A stretch of DNA of 64,000 bases from Mizugakiibacter sp. (GTDB taxonomy: Bacteria; Pseudomonadota; Gammaproteobacteria; Xanthomonadales; Rhodanobacteraceae): NCBI GenBank assembly GCA_003233305.1, contig QILI01000006.1, positions 1 through 64,000 of the forward strand. The letters run 5' to 3'. Below, piece by piece: positions 24,253 to 34,912 of this stretch. Each line of letters opens with the position of its first letter. Within the stretch, counting starts at the first letter, position 1. The notes beneath the pieces were generated by a model. It worked only from the letters and a program-made list of their open reading frames with translations. It was not told where the DNA came from and did no database searches. The position numbers and the translations under genes were made by a program.

Positions 24253-24591
24253 ATGATGGATTTTCTGATTCCCGTTGCCCACGCGCAGACCTCCGGCGCA
24301 GCAGGTACTTCAAGTAACCCCTTGGTCACGTTTTTACCACTGATTCTGTTGTTTGGGGTGTTCTATTTTTTGATGATCCGTCCGCAGATGAAGCGGCAAA
24401 AGGAACTCAAGAAGATGGTCTCGGAACTTGCCAAGGGTGATGAGGTCATTACCAACGGTGGTCTGGCAGGACGGGTGACCGGAATTGATGATGCTTTTCT
24501 GACCCTCGAGATCGCCAGCAATGTGACGGTTCGGGTGCAGCGTCATGCTGTGTCCTCGGTGTTGCCCAAGGGCACGCTCAAGCAATTGTGA
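24253..24591 (+). CDS. yajC: preprotein translocase subunit YajC
   Basis: LLFGVFYFLMIRPQMKRQKELKKMVSELAKGDEVITNGGLAGRV. Confidence 0.95.
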   Translation: MMDFLIPVAHAQTSGAAGTSSNPLVTFLPLILLFGVFYFLMIRPQMKRQKELKKMVSELAKGDEVITNGGLAGRVTGIDDAFLTLEIASNVTVRVQRHAVSSVLPKGTLKQL

Positions 24592-24633
24592 GTTCATGCC
24601 GCGAAGATATCGCGGCCGTTCAGGATCTCTGGA

Positions 24634-26493
24634 ATGAGTGATTTTCCTCGTTGGAAAGCTTGGCTGGTTGTGGCGGTACTGGTCTTTGGCCTAGTCTGGG
24701 CCTTACCCAACATTTTTCAAAAACAGCCGGCAATACAGATACAGGCCAATAGCGGTGCGACGGTTAACCAGGCACTGCAAGAGCGGGTCGTGTCGATATT
24801 GGCTAAAAACCATGTGAAGTCGAGCAAGATCACGATCAATGGCACTCACATGCTGGCCCGTTTCAGTTCGACGTCCACTCAGTTAAAAGCCTATAGCCTG
24901 ATTCGTGATACGTTGGGCGACCGCTATGTGGTAGCCCTGAATCTGGCTTCGACGGTGCCCGGCTGGTTGCGGGCCATCGGGGCTAATGCCATGCCCTTGG
25001 GCCTGGATCTGCAGGGTGGGGTGCATTTTTTACTGCAGGTAGATACCCAAGCTGTTATTCACCAGCAGTTACAGCGTTTTCGAGAAGATATTCATGATTC
25101 CCTGGGCCAGGAAAAGATCAAGTTCGAGGCGGTTACCCTTAGTGGTAATGATATCGTGGTGCATGTTGCGGACGAAAAGAACCTGGATGCCGCGCGGGCT
25201 CTGATTAGTCGTGATGATGCACAACTGGACTTGAGTACCTCCAGAATTGCAGCGGGTGGCTACCAGCTGCGTGCCACCCTCAAGTCCAGTGAATTACAGA
25301 AGATCGAAACCTCGATTATTCGCCAGAACTTGGCCACTATGCGCAATCGCGTTAATCAGTTAGGTGTTTCCGAGCCGCTGGTTCAGCAGCAGGGGACCAG
25401 TCGTATTGTGGTCGAACTACCCGGAATGCAGGATACGGCCGAAGCGAAGAAGATTCTGGGTGCTACGGCAACCCTTGAGTACCATGCCGTAGACGAGAAT
25501 GTGAGCGACCCGGTCGCGGCACAGAAAAATGGCACGCTGCCACCTGAGGATCGGGTGTATTACAACCGTCAGGGTCGGGCCTATGCACTGAAGAAAAAAG
25601 TGATTGCTTCGGGTGATGAACTGATTGATGCCACAGCGGGCATCGATCAGACCACAGGTCTTCCCGACGTATCGGTGGTGCTCGATTCTACGGCGGCCAA
25701 GCGCATGTTTGAATTCACCAGCGCTAACGTCGGCAAGCTTATGGCGGTGGTGTACATCGAACGAATTCCCGAAGTCAAGGTAATTAACGGCAAGCGGGTA
25801 CATACCTCCAAGGTCAAGCAAGTCGTTATTAATGCGTCGACCATTCAGGGGGTGTTCGGTAAGCGCTTCCAAAGTACCGGTCTGAGCACTCAGCAAGCGC
25901 ATACCCTGGCATTGCTGCTGAAATCGGGCTCACTCGCAGCGCCAATGAACATTGTTGAGGAGCGGGTGATCGGCCCCAGTCTGGGGCAGAGCAATATTGA
26001 CCGCGGTCTACTTTCGGTTCTGCTGGGTTTGGGTTTTGTGTTGATCGCTGCGGGGATCTATTACAAACTTTTTGGTCTGGTTGCCGATATTGCCCTGGTG
26101 TTCAACCTGATTTTACTGGTGGCGGTGCTGTCGGTGTTTCAGGCTACTCTCACTATGCCGAGTATTGCCGGTATCGTACTGACCCTGGGTATGGCCATCG
26201 ATGCCAATGTACTGATTTGCGAACGGATCCGGGAAGAGATGCGCAATGGTTCAACCCCCCTGGCATCGATTCGTGCTGGCTACCAGAAGGCTTGGTCGAC
26301 CATTCTCGATGCCAATGTCACGCATCTGATCGCTTCGGTCGCCTTGATGACCTTTGGTTCAGGCGCGATTCGAGGTTTTGCCATCACCCTTGGGGTGGGC
26401 ATTCTGACCTCGATGTTCACTTCGGTTACGGCCACCCATGCGATTACCGCAAGGATCCATGGTGGTCGCAAGCTCAAGACGCTTTCGGTCTGA
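24634..26493 (+). CDS. secD: protein translocase subunit SecD
   Basis: GLDLQGGVHFLLQVD, GMAIDANVLICERIREEMRNG; upstream of secF. Confidence 0.98.
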   Translation: MSDFPRWKAWLVVAVLVFGLVWALPNIFQKQPAIQIQANSGATVNQALQERVVSILAKNHVKSSKITINGTHMLARFSSTSTQLKAYSLIRDTLGDRYVVALNLASTVPGWLRAIGANAMPLGLDLQGGVHFLLQVDTQAVIHQQLQRFREDIHDSLGQEKIKFEAVTLSGNDIVVHVADEKNLDAARALISRDDAQLDLSTSRIAAGGYQLRATLKSSELQKIETSIIRQNLATMRNRVNQLGVSEPLVQQQGTSRIVVELPGMQDTAEAKKILGATATLEYHAVDENVSDPVAAQKNGTLPPEDRVYYNRQGRAYALKKKVIASGDELIDATAGIDQTTGLPDVSVVLDSTAAKRMFEFTSANVGKLMAVVYIERIPEVKVINGKRVHTSKVKQVVINASTIQGVFGKRFQSTGLSTQQAHTLALLLKSGSLAAPMNIVEERVIGPSLGQSNIDRGLLSVLLGLGFVLIAAGIYYKLFGLVADIALVFNLILLVAVLSVFQATLTMPSIAGIVLTLGMAIDANVLICERIREEMRNGSTPLASIRAGYQKAWSTILDANVTHLIASVALMTFGSGAIRGFAITLGVGILTSMFTSVTATHAITARIHGGRKLKTLSV

Positions 26494-26502
26494 GAGGCCC
26501 AC

Positions 26503-27441
26503 ATGGAAATCTTCAACCCCAACAGCAATATTAACTTTCTCAGCTGGCGCCGCGTCAGTATCGTTATTTCCATAGTGCTGGTGCTGGCCTCACTAGGTTT
26601 GATCCTTGTCCGTGGTTTGAATTATGGGCTTGATTTTACCGGTGGGGTACTGGTTGAGGTGTCCTATGCCAAACCGGTCGATGCCAAGGACGTACGCAAG
26701 GCGCTGCAGACCGGAGGGATCGACAATGCCCTGGTCCAGGGCTTGGGAGGCACCCGGGAATTCACTATTCGCATGCAGGTGAGCAAGGTCGACAAAAAAG
26801 CCGATACCGTTGCCACCAAGGTCATACGCGCGCTGCATGCCCAGCGTACCGATGTGTCCCTCAAACGTACCGATTTTGTTGGCCCCCAGGTGGGCCAGCA
26901 GTTGCGCAACAACGGTGCTATTGCGGTGATCTTCGTGATCATCGGCATCATGGTGTATTTGGGTATTCGATTCGAGAAACGCTTTGCGGTCGCCGCTTTA
27001 GTTACCGAAATCCATGACACCTTGCTCACGGTCGGTTTCTATGCGCTGACTCAGCGGGATTTCAACCTTACCGTGTTGGCCTCAGTGCTGGCGGTGGTGG
27101 GCTATTCGGTCAACGACAAGGTGGTGGTATTCGATAGGGTGCGAGAACTGTTTCGAATCACCCGCAAGGCCAGTTCTGAACAAATTCTCAATCGGGCGAT
27201 CAACTCCACCCTGTCACGTACCATCATTACCTCGTTGTTCACGGGTTTGGCAATGGGCGCCCTGTTCTTCTTCGGCGGACCTGCGGTGCATGGGTTTGCG
27301 ATCACCATGCTGATTGGTATCGTCATTGGTACGCTATCGTCGATCTTTGTTGCCAGCCCGCTGCTGCTCTGGCTGGGTATATCGAAGAAGGATCTGATGC
27401 CGGTAACCAAAAACGATCCGGAACTGGCCCGTCGGCCCTGA
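26503..27441 (+). CDS. secF: protein translocase subunit SecF
   Basis: GLNYGLDFTGGVLVEV, VGYSVNDKVVVFDRVRELFR, NSTLSRTIITSLFT. Confidence 0.98.
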   Translation: MEIFNPNSNINFLSWRRVSIVISIVLVLASLGLILVRGLNYGLDFTGGVLVEVSYAKPVDAKDVRKALQTGGIDNALVQGLGGTREFTIRMQVSKVDKKADTVATKVIRALHAQRTDVSLKRTDFVGPQVGQQLRNNGAIAVIFVIIGIMVYLGIRFEKRFAVAALVTEIHDTLLTVGFYALTQRDFNLTVLASVLAVVGYSVNDKVVVFDRVRELFRITRKASSEQILNRAINSTLSRTIITSLFTGLAMGALFFFGGPAVHGFAITMLIGIVIGTLSSIFVASPLLLWLGISKKDLMPVTKNDPELARRP

Positions 27442-27513
27442 CTGGCAGGGGTCGACCTGGCCGCTCTTCGCAAGTCCCGCCGCAAGTTGGGCGTTGTCGT
27501 TTAGGGCTTGCGA

Positions 27514-28227
27514 TCAGCTTTCCTGGTGAGTGGCCAGTTCAGCCTGCAGAGCCTTGAGCTGCTCGGGAGAGCCCAGGTTTCGCCAAAAGCCGTGAAAAGA
27601 TTCGCCACCCAATAGACCCTGGGCACAGGCCTGTCGCAACAGTGGAGCCAGTTTGAATGCCGCTGATGTCGGGGCTGGGGTGGTCTCGGCCGCGCCGTGC
27701 CAGTTGCTAAAAAGCTCGGGCCGGTACACGCCGATATTGCCAAATGTCAGACGCTGGCCAAGCTCAGGGGTGATGCGGCCATCGGCTTGTAGGTTGAAAT
27801 CACCCTGGGCGTGCCAGTCTGGATTGGGAACCAATACCAAGTGGGCCAAACCCACCGGCATACGGGGTAGTTGGGTGAAATCGTAATCGCTGTAAAGATC
27901 GCCACTGACGGCTATAAATGGTTCACTGCCACCCAGTAGTGGCAGGGCTCGCAGTATGCCGCCTCCTGTTTCCAGGGGGGTCGGCCCCTCGAAGCTGTAG
28001 CGGATACGCAAGCCCCAGCGGCGGCCGTCCCCCAGCATAGCCGGGAACTGTTCGGCCAGATGCGAGGTGTTAATCACCACATAGCGGATATCCGCTGCGG
28101 CCAAACGCTCAAGGTGCCAAACGATCAAGGGTTTACCGTGCACGGCCAACAATGGCTTGGGGACAGTATCGGTAAGTGGGCGCATGCGTTGACCCCGCCC
28201 GGCAGCCAGAATCAGAGCGTGGCGCAT
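27514..28227 (-). CDS. murU: N-acetylmuramate 1-phosphate uridylyltransferase-like nucleotidyltransferase
   Basis: MRHALILAAGRGQRMRPLTDTVPKPLLAVHGKPLIVWHLERLA; paired with an AmgK-like kinase. Confidence 0.85.
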   Translation of the reverse strand: MRHALILAAGRGQRMRPLTDTVPKPLLAVHGKPLIVWHLERLAAADIRYVVINTSHLAEQFPAMLGDGRRWGLRIRYSFEGPTPLETGGGILRALPLLGGSEPFIAVSGDLYSDYDFTQLPRMPVGLAHLVLVPNPDWHAQGDFNLQADGRITPELGQRLTFGNIGVYRPELFSNWHGAAETTPAPTSAAFKLAPLLRQACAQGLLGGESFHGFWRNLGSPEQLKALQAELATHQES

Positions 28228-29237
28228 GATTGCCTCGTGCTCAGATCACGATTTCTGACCGCTCGCTGCAATATGATTGCCAGATCTCTGAAAGCGCTAT
28301 CCTGGTGTGATGCCTCCAGCACGTAGTCGAATACCCGGGGTAAATTGGCTAAATAACTGGTTTTGCCATCGCGGTAAGCGAGTCGGCAGAAGATCCCCAG
28401 AACTTTCAGATGCCGTTGCAGACCCATGTGATCAAAAGCGCGCAGCAAGCTGGAGAGATTCCAGTCGTTGGGCAGCAGCTTTGCGAGCCGTAGTTTACGG
28501 TAGTAGGTTTCCAACCATTCGAGGACCCGGTCTCGTGGCCAGCTCACGTAACAGTCCTTGAGCAGCGATACCAGATCGTAGGTCACCGGACCTTGTAGCG
28601 CATCCTGAAAATCGATGATTCCGGGACTGCGCTGCTCGGTGATCAGCAGGTTGCGACTGTGAAAATCCCGGTGTACAAAAAGCTGCGGTTGGGCGAGTGC
28701 CGATTGGGCCAGGTGCCGGAAGGCCTCTTCGAGAATGTCCCAGTCTTCGCAAGCGGGCTCGAAACCCAGATGCCGCTGCAGAAACCAGCGTGGCATCAGT
28801 TCCATTTCCTCGATCAGACGATTGCCGTTGTAAGGGGGCAAGCCATCGCAGTGGCTGTGCTGCTGCATGTTCAATAGGGCCTCCATGGCCTCGCCATACA
28901 GGTCCTCGACGTGGCTCTCATTGAGAGCGGGAAGATAGGTGCGATGGCCCAGATCTTCCATAATAACAAATCCCTGCTCGACGTTACTGGCATAAACACT
29001 GGGAACATGTAGGCCCGCATCTTCAAGGCGTCGCTGCACGTCCAGCCACGGACGGATATCTTCCAGGTCGGGGGGGGCATCCATTACCACCACGCTGTGG
29101 CTATCGGTATACTGGCCGCGCCAATAACTGCGGAAACTGGCATCATTGGATGCCGGGACAAGTTCCAGCGCTGGCTGTTGCAGTTGTTTGCGTACCCACG
29201 CCAGGCGCAGACGGGTACGATCGGTGGGCTTGTCCAT
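28212..29237 (-). CDS. amgK: N-acetylmuramate/N-acetylglucosamine kinase-like phosphotransferase
   Basis: APH fold: LFVHRDFHSRNLLITEQRSPGIIDFQDALQGPVTYDLVSLLKDCYVSW; overlaps murU. Confidence 0.85.
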   Translation of the reverse strand: MDKPTDRTRLRLAWVRKQLQQPALELVPASNDASFRSYWRGQYTDSHSVVVMDAPPDLEDIRPWLDVQRRLEDAGLHVPSVYASNVEQGFVIMEDLGHRTYLPALNESHVEDLYGEAMEALLNMQQHSHCDGLPPYNGNRLIEEMELMPRWFLQRHLGFEPACEDWDILEEAFRHLAQSALAQPQLFVHRDFHSRNLLITEQRSPGIIDFQDALQGPVTYDLVSLLKDCYVSWPRDRVLEWLETYYRKLRLAKLLPNDWNLSSLLRAFDHMGLQRHLKVLGIFCRLAYRDGKTSYLANLPRVFDYVLEASHQDSAFRDLAIILQRAVRNRDLSTRQSCATL

Positions 29238-29363
29238 GAGCAGTGTGGAGTGGGAAAGATGAGAGCATACGGCCTGGCGCAGGATCTGGCATCCCGGGGT
29301 GAGACCAGAAGATGACTGGAGACGCGGCCCCATAGCCCCTACACTTGGGTTTTTCTACAGGTG

Positions 29364-29834
29364 ATGGCTGGCATGGCCGTGATTCAAGGCGATTTTTCCA
29401 CTCCGACGGGCCGCTTCGCATTGCTGGCAACCCGCTTTAATGCGTTCATCGTTGAACATCTGTTGCAGGGTGCACGTGATGCGTTGCTACGCCATGGTGT
29501 GGCCGAGGATGCCATAGACGTCATTTATGTGCCCGGGGCCTGGGAATTGCCTCAGGCTACGGCACGATTGCTGGGTGGTGATCAATACGTGGCGATCATT
29601 GCGCTGGGTTGTGTGATTCGCGGGGCTACTCCACATTTTGATTTTGTAGCCGGCGAGACCGCCAAGGGCTTGTCCACCCAGGCGCAGCTTAGCGGGGTAC
29701 CGGTTGCTTTTGGAGTGCTGACCACCGATACAATCGAGCAGGCTATCGAGCGCGCTGGCACCAAGGCAGGTAATAAGGGCACAGATGCTGCTATGGCTGC
29801 CTTGGAGATGGTCAACCTTTACACCCGTCTATGA
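29364..29834 (+). CDS. ribH: 6,7-dimethyl-8-ribityllumazine synthase
   Basis: [63 protein letters not shown]. Confidence 0.96.
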   Translation: MAGMAVIQGDFSTPTGRFALLATRFNAFIVEHLLQGARDALLRHGVAEDAIDVIYVPGAWELPQATARLLGGDQYVAIIALGCVIRGATPHFDFVAGETAKGLSTQAQLSGVPVAFGVLTTDTIEQAIERAGTKAGNKGTDAAMAALEMVNLYTRL

Positions 29835-30301
29835 GCAGTAGCAGTCACTACACCCCGTCAGCCGGGGTTGATGCAGGGGCCCGTTCCCGGGCTCGGCGGC
29901 GTGCTGTTCAGGCTTTATATGCCTGGCAGGTGGCAGGTACTCCGATGGTCGAGGTCATTGTTCAGTTTCGCCGGGAGCAAGACATGGAGGTGGCTGATCT
30001 TGCCTACTTCGAGGATATTTTGCGTGGTGTTGAGCGGCTCAAGGAGGAGTTGGATGAACTGCTGGCGCCGTGCCTGGATCGCGGTATCGAGGATATTGAT
30101 CCGGTAGAACGCGCCACTTTGCGGATGGCTACCTACGAATTGAAATGCCGCTCCGATGTGCCCTATCGGGTGGTCATTAACGAAGCTATCGAAGCAAGTA
30201 AGCGGTTCGGTGCGGAGCATGGGCACACCTACGTCAACGGAGTCCTGGACCGCTTGGCGACGGGCTTGCGTAGTTCCGAATATCTGTCCGAACGTCGCTG
30301 A
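29831..30301 (+). CDS. nusB: transcription antitermination factor NusB
   Basis: [49 protein letters not shown] overlap with ribH. Confidence 0.95.
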   Translation: MSSSSHYTPSAGVDAGARSRARRRAVQALYAWQVAGTPMVEVIVQFRREQDMEVADLAYFEDILRGVERLKEELDELLAPCLDRGIEDIDPVERATLRMATYELKCRSDVPYRVVINEAIEASKRFGAEHGHTYVNGVLDRLATGLRSSEYLSERR

Positions 30302-30312
30302 GCCCGATCGTC

Positions 30313-31302
30313 ATGGCTGAGTTTGATCTGCTTGCACTGATCCACGAACTCGGGGGGAATCAGCGTTCCGATGTCCTTCTTGGCATCGGTGATGATGCTG
30401 CGGTATTACGGATTACGGAGGGTATGGATCTGGTCACCTGCGTTGACACGTTGGTGGCCGGCGTACATTTTTTACCGGCTACCCCGGCATGGGATCTGGG
30501 TTGGAAGTCCTTGGCGGTCAATCTTTCGGATCTTGCCGCAATGGGCGCCCGCCCAAACTGGGCGCAGTTAGCCCTGACGTTGCCGAACTCAGAACCGGCC
30601 TTCGTCCGGGACTTCATGCAGGGGTTCCTGGCGCTGGCGCAGCGCGAAGGGGTGGCCTTGGTGGGGGGCGACACGACCTGTGGAGGTCTGGCCATCAGCG
30701 TTACGGCTTACGGTCTGATACCACCGGGCCAGGCCTTGCAACGCGATGGCGCGCAGCCTGGCGATCACATATTGGTGTGCGGAGTGCTTGGTGAGGCGGC
30801 AGGGGGATTGGCCTGTTTGCAAGCCGGTGGGCGTTCTACGGAATGGTCTGAGGTGGTGCTTGCAAAACCACGGCAAGAGCGTTTGGTACAGCGTCTACAG
30901 CATCCCGAACCGATGCTTGCAGCCGGTCTGCTGTTGCGCGGCAGGGCTAGTGCCTGCATCGATGTTTCGGACGGCTTGCTCAGCGACCTTGGGCATCTCT
31001 GCACGGCCAGTGGTGTTGCTGCGGAACTGTGGTTGGATTCGTTACCCCATTCTGAGGATTTGTGTGCCTTATTCAACGCTGAGCAGGTACTTGATTTTAT
31101 TCTTGCCGGAGGGGATGACTATGCCTTGTGCTGTACCGTACCCGAAGCACTTCTGGTTGCGGTGCAGGATGATTTAGCGAAGCGGGAGATTGAGACCCAC
31201 GCGATCGGCCGGGTAGTTGCAGGCCGGGGTATCAATGTCTTCGACAGTACCGGTCATACCTTCCAGCCTCGCCGCCGTGGTTATGAGCATTTTAGAACAT
31301 GA
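30313..31302 (+). CDS. thiL: thiamine-monophosphate kinase
   Basis: EFDLLALIHELGG, GIGDDAAVLRI, SLAVNLSDLAAMGARPNWAQLALTLP, DVSDGLLSDLGHL, GGDDYALC. Confidence 0.96.
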   Translation: MAEFDLLALIHELGGNQRSDVLLGIGDDAAVLRITEGMDLVTCVDTLVAGVHFLPATPAWDLGWKSLAVNLSDLAAMGARPNWAQLALTLPNSEPAFVRDFMQGFLALAQREGVALVGGDTTCGGLAISVTAYGLIPPGQALQRDGAQPGDHILVCGVLGEAAGGLACLQAGGRSTEWSEVVLAKPRQERLVQRLQHPEPMLAAGLLLRGRASACIDVSDGLLSDLGHLCTASGVAAELWLDSLPHSEDLCALFNAEQVLDFILAGGDDYALCCTVPEALLVAVQDDLAKREIETHAIGRVVAGRGINVFDSTGHTFQPRRRGYEHFRT

Positions 31303-31796
31303 GTGGCAGGCTAACTTTGGCACAACGAACCGCACTGCTAAGCCATGTTGATGGCTGGATCGCCCTGGGTTTTGGTAGCGGCCTGGTACCTGTAGCACCG
31401 GGTACTTTCGGCTCGCTGGCGGCTCTGTTGCCCTGGCTGGTCTTGCGGCAGTTGTCCTGGTCGGGATACGGTTTCGCCGTACTGGTGGCCTTCGCACTGG
31501 GCACCTGGGCCTGTTCGCGTGCGGCGCGGCGGGTCGGTCTGCATGATCCGGGGGCGTTTGTATGGGATGAGTTTGTTGGTTTATGGATCGCTCTGTGGCC
31601 GGTGTGGGTGGCTCCGTGGTGGATGGTCGTGGTCGGTTGGGTCTTGTTCCGAGGTTTCGATGTGTTCAAACCCTGGCCCATACGCTGGGCAGACCGGAAT
31701 ATTTCCGGAGGCTTCGGCATCATGTTTGACGATGTCCTGGCCGGGTTTGCGACTGCCATAGTCCTATTGCTGCTGAACCGGTTTATCGGAACCTGA
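31299..31796 (+). CDS. pgpA: phosphatidylglycerophosphatase A
   Basis: GFGSGLVPVAPGTFGSLAALLPW, DPGAFVWDEFVGLWIALW, RGFDVFKPWPIRWADRNISGGFGIMFDDVLAG. Confidence 0.95.
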   Translation: MSGRLTLAQRTALLSHVDGWIALGFGSGLVPVAPGTFGSLAALLPWLVLRQLSWSGYGFAVLVAFALGTWACSRAARRVGLHDPGAFVWDEFVGLWIALWPVWVAPWWMVVVGWVLFRGFDVFKPWPIRWADRNISGGFGIMFDDVLAGFATAIVLLLLNRFIGT

Positions 31797-31810
31797 GGTA
31801 ATCATCCGCC

Positions 31811-33181
31811 TCAGTCAGTTGAATGTTGTATCAGGGCACCACTTTGGGTTGCGGAGCCGTTGCCTGAAGATGAAGGAAGTCGCCCCATATGCACGGAACG
31901 TCCGCTGAGTTTGCGGTAGATGAGTTCGGTAAGCAGGGCGAGGAGGATCATGCCAGCGAGAATGAGTAGTTGCCAGCGGGTCTGGGGATTGCTGAGAACC
32001 TGTAAGCAGAGAGCGGCGAAGGCAAGCACGCAGGCGATCAGCCCGGCGGCGGCCAGGCTGCGCCGGGCTCCGGTTTCCCGGGCCAGTTTGAGGTTGGCGA
32101 GATTGACCGCAGCAAATACCAACAGAAAACCAGCACTGCCGATGGTAGCGATGGCCGCGAGTGGAATCAGGTTGACAATCAGTAGGGCTAAGGCCACGAA
32201 AGCGATCATGCCCTCTAGGGGTTGATTACGGATGTTTTTCTCGAAAGACTCAGGCAGCTCGCCGTATTTGGCAATCAGATACGTCAGTCGTCCGGAACCA
32301 TACAGTGTAGCGTTGATAGCCGAGGCCGTGGCGGTGAGTGCGGCAATGACGATGGCAATACCACCGATGGACCCAGCCATGAGCTGTGCCGAGAGGGATA
32401 GCACCGAGTCGCGGTGCAGGGCGATGTTGGCGAAACTCGCATGCAGCAGAACCACGCTGACGATTGCTACATAGAACAGCAACACAATAGCCGTACCGCC
32501 AAGATAGGCGATGCGTAAGGAGCGTTGCGGATTGCTGGCCTGCGGTGCTGCGTTGGCGATGAGTTCAAAGCCTTCATAGTTGAGAAAGATCACCATGGCT
32601 CCGGCGAATAGCGGCAGTGGGGCCACCCAGTGCTGTGGGGCTAAGTGTGACCAGTCACCGGGTAGTAGCAAGCCGATCCCGATGAAAGCCGCAAGTAGCA
32701 GCATCTTGATGATGTTGAAGCTGTTTTCGCTGCGAATCACAATATGTGGCCCGATCAGATTTAAAACTCCAAGCAGAATCAGGACCCCACTGGCCAGCCC
32801 ATACAAAGCGGTACGACCACCACCGGTCAGCTCGGCCCCATAGCTACCGAAAGCGTAGGCGTAGATGGCCAACAGAATGATGTAACTCAGGCACAGCAAG
32901 ATGCTCAGTGCCCCGGTCAATACCCCGGGCCCGAAGGCCCGGTTGAGAAACTCCACTGTGCCACCGACGCTGGGGTAGCGCAGGCTGAGCTTGAGATAAG
33001 AGTAGGCGGTGAGCAGGGCGACGAGACCCGCGATGGCAAAGGCAATCGGTGCGGCGCCATGGGTTAGTTCGATAGTCAGGCCGGTGACGGCAAAAATGCC
33101 GCCGCCGACCATGCCACCGATACCGATGGAAAGCAGGGCACCGGTACCCAAGGTGGCTTTAGGGCGCACCACTTCAGCCAT
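31811..33181 (-). CDS. APC-family amino acid permease
   Basis: 12-TM; GTGALLSIGIGGMVGGGIFAVTGLT, FLNYEGFELIANAAPQASNPQRSLR. MAEVV start overlaps the gadB 3' end by 8 nt. Confidence 0.88.
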   Translation of the reverse strand: MAEVVRPKATLGTGALLSIGIGGMVGGGIFAVTGLTIELTHGAAPIAFAIAGLVALLTAYSYLKLSLRYPSVGGTVEFLNRAFGPGVLTGALSILLCLSYIILLAIYAYAFGSYGAELTGGGRTALYGLASGVLILLGVLNLIGPHIVIRSENSFNIIKMLLLAAFIGIGLLLPGDWSHLAPQHWVAPLPLFAGAMVIFLNYEGFELIANAAPQASNPQRSLRIAYLGGTAIVLLFYVAIVSVVLLHASFANIALHRDSVLSLSAQLMAGSIGGIAIVIAALTATASAINATLYGSGRLTYLIAKYGELPESFEKNIRNQPLEGMIAFVALALLIVNLIPLAAIATIGSAGFLLVFAAVNLANLKLARETGARRSLAAAGLIACVLAFAALCLQVLSNPQTRWQLLILAGMILLALLTELIYRKLSGRSVHMGRLPSSSGNGSATQSGALIQHSTD

Positions 33182-34547
33182 GGTGGAAGTGCCCGTCGAG
33201 CTGTTTGGGCTGGGCCGGTGGCGAGGCTTCGAGTTCGTCGATGACTTTACTAAGATCAGCCAGCAGCAGTTCAGACATATCGCGGGAAAAACCTTCACGA
33301 ACCACTATGCGCAGCACTGCAATATGTTCAGCCTCGGCGGGCATGGTGTAGGCCGGTACCTGCCAGCCGCGTACTCGTAGGCGCTCGGAAACGTCGTATA
33401 CCGAGTAGCGTGAGGCATCCTTGAGGCGAAAGGCAAATACCGGGATCGTGCTGCCATCACTGAGCAGCTCAAAGGGGCCGAGTTTGACGATGGCGGTGGC
33501 GAGTTCCATGGCGATATCACGCAGAGTTTGCATGATGCGGGTGTAGCCGCTGCGGCCCAGACGCAGAAAGTTGTAGTACTGGCCCACGATTTGATTGCCG
33601 GGACGGGAGAAATTGAGAGTAAAGGTGGGCATGTCGCCACCCAGGTAATTGACATGGAATACCAGGTCTTCGGGCAAGTGTTGTCGATCGCGCCATACGG
33701 CCCAGCCAACGCCGGGGTAAACCAGCCCGTACTTGTGACCGGAGGCATTGATGGAAACTACGTTGGGGAGGCGGAAATCCCAGCGTAGATCGGGATGAAT
33801 AAAAGGCGCGACGAAGCCACCGCTGGCCGCGTCGATGTGCAATGGTACGGCCAGGTCATGGTGCTGGTTATGCGCGACCACCGCATCGTGGATGGCTTCG
33901 ATGGGTTCAAACTCGCCAGTAAAAGTGGTGCCGAGAATGGCCACTACGCCAATGGTGTTCTCGTCGATACGCTTGACTACCTCCTCGGGGGTGATGACGT
34001 AACGATCCTCACCTATGGGGATATAACGCGGTTCGACCTCCCAGTAACGGCAGAACTTCTCCCATACCACCTGGACGTTGGTACCGAGGATAAGATTGGG
34101 CTTGGTAACGCTTTTACCTGCCGCTTCACGGCGGGCTTTCCAGCGCCATTTCAAGGCCATACCGGCGAGCATCACCGCTTCGCTGGAGCCGATGGCCGAC
34201 ACGCCCACCGCCTCACCGTCCTCGGGCGCGTGGAACAGGCGGGCGATCATATTTACACAGCGAGTCTCAATCTCCGCAGTCTGTGGGTACTCGTCTTTGT
34301 CGATCATGTTCTTGTCGAAGGTCTCGGCCATCAGTTGCTCGGCTTCGGGTTCCATCCAGGTGGTGACGAAGGTGGCCAGATTCAGACGGGCGTTACCGTC
34401 GAGCATAAGCTCGTCGTGGATCATCTGATAGGCCGTGCGTGGCGGCATTTCGGTATCCGGCAAGCGGTACTTAGGTACCGGTTCGGACATGGCGCGGGAG
34501 CCGAAAGTGGGGGCGAGTTCAGCGTGGGGTTGCAATTTCTTGACCAT
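33174..34547 (-). CDS. gadB: glutamate decarboxylase
   Basis: RLPDTEMPPRTAYQMIHDELMLDGNARLNLATFVTTWMEPEA, VSINASGHKYGLVYPGVGWAVWRD (PLP Lys), LNFSRPGNQIVGQYYNFLRLG. Confidence 0.96.
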   Translation of the reverse strand: MVKKLQPHAELAPTFGSRAMSEPVPKYRLPDTEMPPRTAYQMIHDELMLDGNARLNLATFVTTWMEPEAEQLMAETFDKNMIDKDEYPQTAEIETRCVNMIARLFHAPEDGEAVGVSAIGSSEAVMLAGMALKWRWKARREAAGKSVTKPNLILGTNVQVVWEKFCRYWEVEPRYIPIGEDRYVITPEEVVKRIDENTIGVVAILGTTFTGEFEPIEAIHDAVVAHNQHHDLAVPLHIDAASGGFVAPFIHPDLRWDFRLPNVVSINASGHKYGLVYPGVGWAVWRDRQHLPEDLVFHVNYLGGDMPTFTLNFSRPGNQIVGQYYNFLRLGRSGYTRIMQTLRDIAMELATAIVKLGPFELLSDGSTIPVFAFRLKDASRYSVYDVSERLRVRGWQVPAYTMPAEAEHIAVLRIVVREGFSRDMSELLLADLSKVIDELEASPPAQPKQLDGHFHHG

Positions 34548-34837
34548 GGTTCACTCCTGGGTAATGGAACAACGCTTCAATTCGAGAGGATGTGCATCAT
34601 GCACAGCACGAGAGACTGATGGGTCAGTGGTCCCAGCTTTCCATTAAGTTTTTTTTCGAGGTGATTTTTCATGTGGATGTTCTGCGCAGTTTGGGTTATC
34701 AATGGCAAACTCAGCAAGAGTACTTCACACCTTTCTAAACGGACTTCATCCCCACGCTCAGCACCCGTGGATACATCAAAAAGCCGCAGCAAGCGGTTTA
34801 AGTGCCCTGTGCCAAGGAGCGAGCTTCCGTGACCTAC

Positions 34838-34912
34838 CAGCTAGATAGGCGAGGAGTGAGTAAGGACGCAGCGCAGCAATCTGGTCGTGTAGTAGTTTAT
34901 CCTGCTACCCAG
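34838..34912 (+). repeat. interspersed spacer repeat, type 1 copy A
   Basis: CAGCTAGATAGGCGAGGAGTGAGTAAGGACGCAGCGCAGCAATCTGGTCGTGTAGTAGTTTAT...CCCAG; about 70% identical by hand alignment to 43748-43823. Overlaps the 3' end of the 34897 CDS. Confidence 0.5.

Noticed and set aside
33795-34619. 274-aa plus-strand ORF opposite gadB
   Set aside because: Antisense to a highly conserved gadB; low-complexity, family-less translation typical of high-GC antisense frames.
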